Origin: JBLIRR01 sp049472395
Lineage (GTDB): Bacteria > SZUA-182 > DTGQ01 > JBLIRR01
Length of the DNA: 40,675 nt
Assembly (NCBI GenBank): GCA_049472395.1
Contig: JBLIRR010000052.1
Location: 1-40,675, forward strand
Direction of reading: 5' to 3'
This document shows, piece by piece, positions 36,025-40,675 of the stretch (position 1 is the first letter of the stretch; each line of letters starts with the position of its first letter). The notes below the pieces were generated by a model. It saw only the letters and a program-made list of their open reading frames with translations. It had not been told where the DNA came from and made no database searches. The position numbers and the translations under genes were made by a program.

Positions 36025-37026
36025 TTAAGTTCTAGAATAAATATATTCTTTATAAAAGGGTATTTTACTCTTAAAATATTTTGATATCATTCCTTCATCA
36101 TACAAACAAGGAGAAGAAGGATAATTTTCTACTTTACCATGCAGTCTTCGACATAATGATTGAAATTGGATAAGTATACAATACTGCTGCGTCTTTCTTC
36201 TATAATAATAATTTTTCTTTGTATTTTTAATTTTAGTTATACCTAATTTATACAATTCGTAGTCAGAAGTTAAATTGAAATAGTTTGGATTAATAATATA
36301 ATCTAGATTGAATATCTTATAAAAAGCCATTATTTCTTCCAAATTATAAGGATTTTGGGTTTGCCAGGGGAATACACCATTTTCTATATTTGATCCATCA
36401 GTAATATATTTTATATTATGCTCTAAGCAGTATATAATAGTTTTAATATGCATTGCTAAACTACATGAAGGGCAAAAAGAGACTTGTTTAAAATCTCTGG
36501 TGGAAAAATTTGGGATATAATCCCTGAAATAAATTTCATTTCGTAAGTCATCAAATTTTAAAAAACTATGTATAAATTTCTGTTTCCCAAATTTATTTTT
36601 CAAATTATCCAAATTTATTAAAACACTTTCAGGATTAGAAGATATAATACCAAAGGGATTAAAAATTCTTTTTTTATATGTGGTGATAAATGTTAATAGA
36701 TGAATCCTATTAAATTTATAAGCCATTGTTGTTGCAGTAAGGGTTGAATCAGTTCCTCCTGAAAATCTAACGCATATCTCTTCATCAAAAATATTAGCAG
36801 GAATTTTACTCAAATTAAATCTTTCCTTTACCTCATAATAATATTTCTGAAAGGCTCTATTTAAATGTCTTTTCTTTTCTCTCGAAAAAAAAATCCTTTT
36901 TATCGCTTTGCAAATAATAATTGGATAGCATATGAGCAGACAATATTCGACTCTTTTATCTAGCTTTTCGGGTAATTGATCAAACACCCAAATTAGAAAA
37001 AATTCTATTTTATTAAGCATAATCAT
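36025..37026 (-). CDS. PP-loop ATPase (QueC/asparagine-synthase-like)
   Basis: 333 residues. The PP-loop ATP-binding motif is RFSGGTDSTLTA with S89 to S94, followed by a CxxC at SFCPSCSLAMH. The N-terminal 45 residues are hydrophobic and may touch the membrane. Such enzymes adenylate a substrate before sulfur transfer, amidation or ligation. It is the first gene of the operon, 65 bases ahead of the KamA-type gene. It is distinct in sequence from the PP-loop domain at 21490-23826 but of the same general class. Confidence 0.8.
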   Translation of the reverse strand: MIMLNKIEFFLIWVFDQLPEKLDKRVEYCLLICYPIIICKAIKRIFFSREKKRHLNRAFQKYYYEVKERFNLSKIPANIFDEEICVRFSGGTDSTLTATTMAYKFNRIHLLTFITTYKKRIFNPFGIISSNPESVLINLDNLKNKFGKQKFIHSFLKFDDLRNEIYFRDYIPNFSTRDFKQVSFCPSCSLAMHIKTIIYCLEHNIKYITDGSNIENGVFPWQTQNPYNLEEIMAFYKIFNLDYIINPNYFNLTSDYELYKLGITKIKNTKKNYYYRRKTQQYCILIQFQSLCRRLHGKVENYPSSPCLYDEGMISKYFKSKIPFYKEYIYSRT

Positions 37027-37415
37027 ATTTATTCGGCAGTATTTTATATAGTATTCGGTACTGAAAGATTGGGATAAAAATAACCATTCACAGGGATTTA
37101 AGGGTCAGGCATGGGAATAGAGCGATTTGTGACCAAGTTTGGCCCAGATTTTTAAGAATTTTCGTTTTGATCTTAAAGCAAATCGAGTTACTCAGGTCCG
37201 TCCGTGATAAAAGAGCTAATTTGCTCTTGTTGGCAGCCATTGGAAAAGACACAATTTATTCTTTAATTGAAGCAAAGGTTTCAGCAATGGCTGTTGGCGA
37301 GGAAAAAAGGAACGTATTAATCTTGTGATTTTACGTATATCCTGAGTAATATCGGCTATAAAGAATGGGGTCAAATTACCACCCCCAGAAGTGGTGGTAC
37401 GGAAATCATGTATAT
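37027..37415. other. Gap with a possible transposase scrap and a small hairpin
   Basis: On the plus strand, around 37180-37330, an open stretch reads RSVRDKRANLLLLAAIGKDT, which resembles the end of an IS4-like transposase but is too short to be sure. A perfect 7-bp hairpin, TACCACC (37377-37383) with GGTGGTA (37393-37399), lies just beyond the end of the lipoprotein gene. I see no intact gene. Confidence 0.35.
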
Positions 37416-38300
37416 TTATTTGGACAACAAGCTTAATGTAATCTTAAATTTTAACATCCAAAAAGGGCCAAAAACATCATTGTCAAATCCTTTACTTGTA
37501 TACATGTCCCAAAAAATTACACCTGGTAAAACTTCGGCTCCTATTTGGAAATATTGAGTTTGCGCAAGATGTACTCCCAAGCCGGTAAAAAATTCAATAC
37601 CTTCAAGATTATCAGACCTGATTGATAAACCATCCTCTACAATTATTGGATTTTTATATCTCCAAAACATATGATTAAATGCTAATCCAAATATAAAATA
37701 TTGACCTAAAAAAGTATGGCGCGATGTTGTAAAATATTTATAGGCAAAACCAGCGTTTAGCAAAAATACACCTTCATCAAGGGATTTATCAAGTTCGCTA
37801 GTCTCCCGTATAGGGGTCCAACCAAATCCAATAAATAATTCACCCCGATGATGTTCCTCAAAATAACCACCAAATGATAAATTAATGTGATTTAGTCCAT
37901 AAAAGTCATCTCCTTTAATTAATCCGGACCCGCCTGTCATACTGAACATTGTACCCTCATCAGACTCGATTATACCATTTACATCTGTAATGTTATTTTT
38001 TTCTTCTTCTTTATTATCTAAATATTTATATTTATTAATTCTATGATAATCATTTTTATTGCTTATATAATCATCTATCTTTGATACCTTCCGTTCGCCC
38101 TTATACTCATCACTCGCCTTTTCCATCGCATCACTAAGTTTTCCCCGTCGTTTGTATAACGGGGTTGAACAACATCCCTGTAAAAAAAGTATACTACCAA
38201 TAAAAAATAATAAGCCAATCTTTAATTTTAAACAATAAAAAATATACTTTTGCATCTTATTTAGCAAATATTTTATCAGTTTCTTCATTAAACTTATCAC
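37416..38300 (-). CDS. Lipoprotein with beta-barrel-like C-terminal domain
   Basis: Up to 294 residues. The likely start is ATG 38255, giving a 27-residue signal, MQKYIFYCLKLKIGLLFFIG, ending in the lipobox LQGC (C43 of the longer frame). A lysine/glutamate-rich linker follows, then about 180 residues with alternating hydrophobic and aromatic pattern (HINLSFGGYFEEHHRGELFIGFGW, given here as HINLSFGGYFEE and GELFIGFGW, then FGPFWMLKFKITLSL at the end), typical of a small outer-membrane barrel. The C-terminal residue is not aromatic. No function is known to me. Confidence 0.65.
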   Translation of the reverse strand: MISLMKKLIKYLLNKMQKYIFYCLKLKIGLLFFIGSILFLQGCCSTPLYKRRGKLSDAMEKASDEYKGERKVSKIDDYISNKNDYHRINKYKYLDNKEEEKNNITDVNGIIESDEGTMFSMTGGSGLIKGDDFYGLNHINLSFGGYFEEHHRGELFIGFGWTPIRETSELDKSLDEGVFLLNAGFAYKYFTTSRHTFLGQYFIFGLAFNHMFWRYKNPIIVEDGLSIRSDNLEGIEFFTGLGVHLAQTQYFQIGAEVLPGVIFWDMYTSKGFDNDVFGPFWMLKFKITLSLLSK

Positions 38301-38362
38301 CTATTTCTTCTCTCACATAAATTCCCTGTTTCAGCATATCGGAATTTCAAACGCAATTTTCT

Positions 38363-38424
38363 TTAAAATTCTTCTTAGATGCCGCTCATTAAATACGATT
38401 ATGTGATCAAGATACTCGCGCCTT
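38363..38424 (-). mobile_element. 62-bp scrap of the IS transposase gene
   Basis: Reverse-complemented, this matches about 29696-29757 with three mismatches and encodes RREYLDHIIVFNERHLRRIL. Nothing else of the element remains around it. It sits between the lipoprotein and permease genes. Confidence 0.85.
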
Positions 38425-38472
38425 ATGAACAGTACCGCTGTTATAATTGAGCGCATGTCACCGTGTCTTTGG

Positions 38473-40675
38473 TTACCTGAATATATCGCCGAAATTGATC
38501 TCTTCAGCAGCAAGGATGAGAGCGAGGGGAGGGAATTTTTTCGTTGACTTTATGAGGTTCTCATAATAGGCTGCATATTCCTCAACCGATTCATCAGGCC
38601 CCGGCGCTCTCATACCAAGCCATACCAAATCGGCATCTTGGGAAAAATGCTTAATGGTGGTTGAGATGATATCATTCGGGTGATCATTCACCAACACCTC
38701 CAATCTGGCGGGTACTCTCCCTTTTGCAAGAAATCCTTCCAGATGTTCACTCGCTTTTGCCCTATCCTCTTCATTCTTCACGATGGTTTTTAATATTAAT
38801 TGAGAGCCTTTCCATTCAGGGCTTGTCTGGAGCAAATATCCTAGTGTAAGCATCAATCCCGCATTTTGTGCCTTGCCTCCCCACCAGAGATAAATCTGTT
38901 TATTTTTTCCCTTTTCTAGGGGAGAGAGGGACCCTTCACGGACAATGACAAGATTTCTTTTGGATTGATAGATAAATTTTATAAGCTCGGCAAACTGGAG
39001 AAAGTTCTCCCGTTTTTCTGTCTCTCCGAGTAGAAAAGTATTGGGAGCAAGAGGACCAAGTCCATAGGTCCTCACAAGGGACTTTGCCCCGGAGATAACA
39101 TCATCGGCACTATGCACTTCCACAAGAGCAGGTATGTCTTTTTTTCGCAGGTATTCTTTAATAGATTTCTCCAGGTTATCTATTCGTTCCTCAGCCATGG
39201 CTTCCGTGGAGACAATGGATGCAACCGTGAGGAATCCCTTTCCATGATTGATGGCATCCGCCAAATGTATAAGGTAAAAGCGTTGAGTAGGGGCCCCGCT
39301 TAATACAAAAATATTGGGACGCCATGAACGGGCATCAGACTTTGATTCTTCGAGTTTATAAATGGAATAACGGGCAAAAAAAAGTAAAATACTGCGGCGA
39401 ATATCCGACCATCGTGTATTAATATCTCTCTTTATCATAATGTAATATATAATAAGGATGATGAAGATGGCGATAAAGGTAGCGCCGGGATTAATCATCA
39501 ACATTGCTCCAAGACAGAGCCCCGCCCCGGTGAGGGAGAGTAGCCAGTGTGTCTTAAAGGTTGGCCGCCAGGAAGGATTGTCAATAATCCCTTCAAATCC
39601 CGCTATAAGATTTAAAACACCATAGGAGGTGAGAAAAAACATTGAAAGTACGGGTGCTATGGCATTTATATCACCCAGAAGAATACCGACAAGAGCAATC
39701 ATAAAAGAGAAGGCTGTGGCTATTCGGGGTGTATCCTCCTTCCCATACCCTTTTCCCAGGAATTGCGGTATCACGCGGTCTCTGGCAAGAGCTTGCAATG
39801 TGCGTGGTGCACCCAGAAGAGCGCCAAGAGCGCTTGACAGAGTGGCTCCCCAAATTCCTAATAATACTAATTGTCCAATGAGCGCAATGTCCCTTATAAC
39901 CATGGGATTGGAAAGAAGCATTGTTTCCGTGGCAACCTTTGACAAAAAGATTGGAATAAGCATATACACAATATATCCGGTTATTACTGCTGAAAGAGTA
40001 CCTAACGGTAAAGACTTAGAAGGATCTTTCAAATCACCCGACATGGATATCCCCGCTTCAATGCCGGTAACCGCAGGAAAAAACACGGCGAACACAACCC
40101 AAAACGAGGCCCGGGGCAAGGAGGAAACCGCGCCAGTCATTGTTGATCCTATGGGCCTTCCCAAAAAGAAGGAGAGTAGAGATACAATGATAATCCCGAA
40201 TATAAACAGTTGCGCTTTCAGGGCCACATCAGCAGAGATATAGGCAAGGATAGTAAGCATGACGAGACTCACAATCCCTATCACTGGCAGTGGAATGTGG
40301 GGTAGTAGACTTTGTATTGATTCGGAAAATCCCGCAATATAAAATGAGATTCCTATTGCTTGTGCAAGAAATAAAGGGATTCCCACGGCTGCCCCCGCCT
40401 CAACACCGAATGATCGAGAGATCATAAAATAGGCGCCTCCTCCGCCAACGTTCATATTCGTCGCTGTTGCTGATATGGAAAGTCCCGTAAGAAAGGTAAT
40501 AGCACTTGATATTGTGACGATGAGAAGGGTTGGCCATAGGCCGACATTACCCACAACCCATCCGATGCGAAGATACATAATAACACCAAATATGGTAAGA
40601 ATACTCGGAAGATACACACCCTTAAAGGTGCCAAATCCTTTCAGGGCATCCTTTCCATTTGGGATTGTTTCTTTT
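38473..40675 (-). CDS. SLC12/amino-acid-permease-type transporter, 5' end beyond the window
   Basis: At least 733 residues; the frame is open to the right edge (ETIPNGKDALKGFGTFKG before VYLPSILT), so the true start lies outside. About twelve membrane segments fill the first 400 residues: ILTIFGVIMYLRIGWVVG, a glycine-rich NVGGGGAYFMISRSFG ion/substrate loop, and GALLGAPRTLQALARD. A cytoplasmic tail of about 300 residues starts with RSWRPNIFVLSG and resembles the SLC12 C-terminal domain. Bacterial members move cations with chloride or amino acids; which one applies is not visible. Confidence 0.9.
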   Translation of the reverse strand, partial: KETIPNGKDALKGFGTFKGVYLPSILTIFGVIMYLRIGWVVGNVGLWPTLLIVTISSAITFLTGLSISATATNMNVGGGGAYFMISRSFGVEAGAAVGIPLFLAQAIGISFYIAGFSESIQSLLPHIPLPVIGIVSLVMLTILAYISADVALKAQLFIFGIIIVSLLSFFLGRPIGSTMTGAVSSLPRASFWVVFAVFFPAVTGIEAGISMSGDLKDPSKSLPLGTLSAVITGYIVYMLIPIFLSKVATETMLLSNPMVIRDIALIGQLVLLGIWGATLSSALGALLGAPRTLQALARDRVIPQFLGKGYGKEDTPRIATAFSFMIALVGILLGDINAIAPVLSMFFLTSYGVLNLIAGFEGIIDNPSWRPTFKTHWLLSLTGAGLCLGAMLMINPGATFIAIFIILIIYYIMIKRDINTRWSDIRRSILLFFARYSIYKLEESKSDARSWRPNIFVLSGAPTQRFYLIHLADAINHGKGFLTVASIVSTEAMAEERIDNLEKSIKEYLRKKDIPALVEVHSADDVISGAKSLVRTYGLGPLAPNTFLLGETEKRENFLQFAELIKFIYQSKRNLVIVREGSLSPLEKGKNKQIYLWWGGKAQNAGLMLTLGYLLQTSPEWKGSQLILKTIVKNEEDRAKASEHLEGFLAKGRVPARLEVLVNDHPNDIISTTIKHFSQDADLVWLGMRAPGPDESVEEYAAYYENLIKSTKKFPPLALILAAEEINFGDIFR

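Noticed and set aside
39629..40243. 204-residue plus-strand frame opposite the permease
   Set aside because: It is antisense to a clear transporter with conserved membrane segments and has no family features of its own.

Overview
The window comes from an AT-rich, Gram-negative-type bacterium: it encodes lipoproteins, an outer-membrane-barrel-like lipoprotein and an OmpR/histidine-kinase pair. The mix of a type III CRISPR system, cysteine-rich repeat proteins, LarA/KamA/ATP-grasp genes and decayed insertion sequences resembles uncultured candidate-phylum bacteria, but I cannot assign a taxon. TGA is used as an ordinary stop throughout.

Positions 1-16,900 hold a type III-A CRISPR-Cas locus. 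Reading left to right: a headless copy of a lipoprotein gene (an exact direct repeat of 16653-16854), a decayed cas10 piece on the minus strand, a decayed cas1-end/cas2 copy with leader, and CRISPR array 1. Next come a membrane CARF protein, Csx3, a broken reverse transcriptase, cas6, cas1, cas2, a second leader and CRISPR array 2. After an AAA/PD-(D/E)XK gene, the effector operon reads cas10, an unrecognised gene with a DUF4145-like C-terminus, csm2, csm3, csm4 and csm5. There is no csm6. The likely logic is target RNA binding by Csm, cyclic oligoadenylate synthesis by Cas10, activation of the membrane CARF protein, and switching off by Csx3. Array 1 and its leader are a diverged duplicate of the cas2-leader-array 2 segment, and the two repeats differ by one base.

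Positions 16,550-19,210 hold the intact lipoprotein gene, divergent from a response regulator and sensor kinase, with an 11-bp-phased direct-repeat operator between them. Positions 19,318-24,902 are a tight four-gene operon: a threonine-synthase-like PLP enzyme, a DUF1611 protein, a PP-loop ATPase fused to a creatininase-family amidohydrolase, and a dipeptide epimerase. This looks like an uncharacterised amino-acid or small-peptide pathway. A DUF4143 AAA ATPase follows.

Positions 26,274-30,410 are a decayed zone: a solo IS end, a GC-rich secreted NHL/thrombospondin/Cys-rich gene broken by a frameshift and an in-frame stop, a dead IS copy with both inverted repeats, and a remnant of a cyclophilin-like gene. 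Two flavodoxin genes follow.

Positions 31,650-37,026 (minus strand) form a second unusual operon, in order of transcription: a PP-loop ATPase, a KamA-type radical SAM protein, VanW, a D-Ala-D-Ala-ligase-like ATP-grasp enzyme and a LarA-type nickel racemase. It may build or modify an amino-acid-derived product or the cell wall. The window ends with a lipoprotein with a barrel-like domain, a 62-bp IS scrap and an SLC12-type permease that runs off the right edge.
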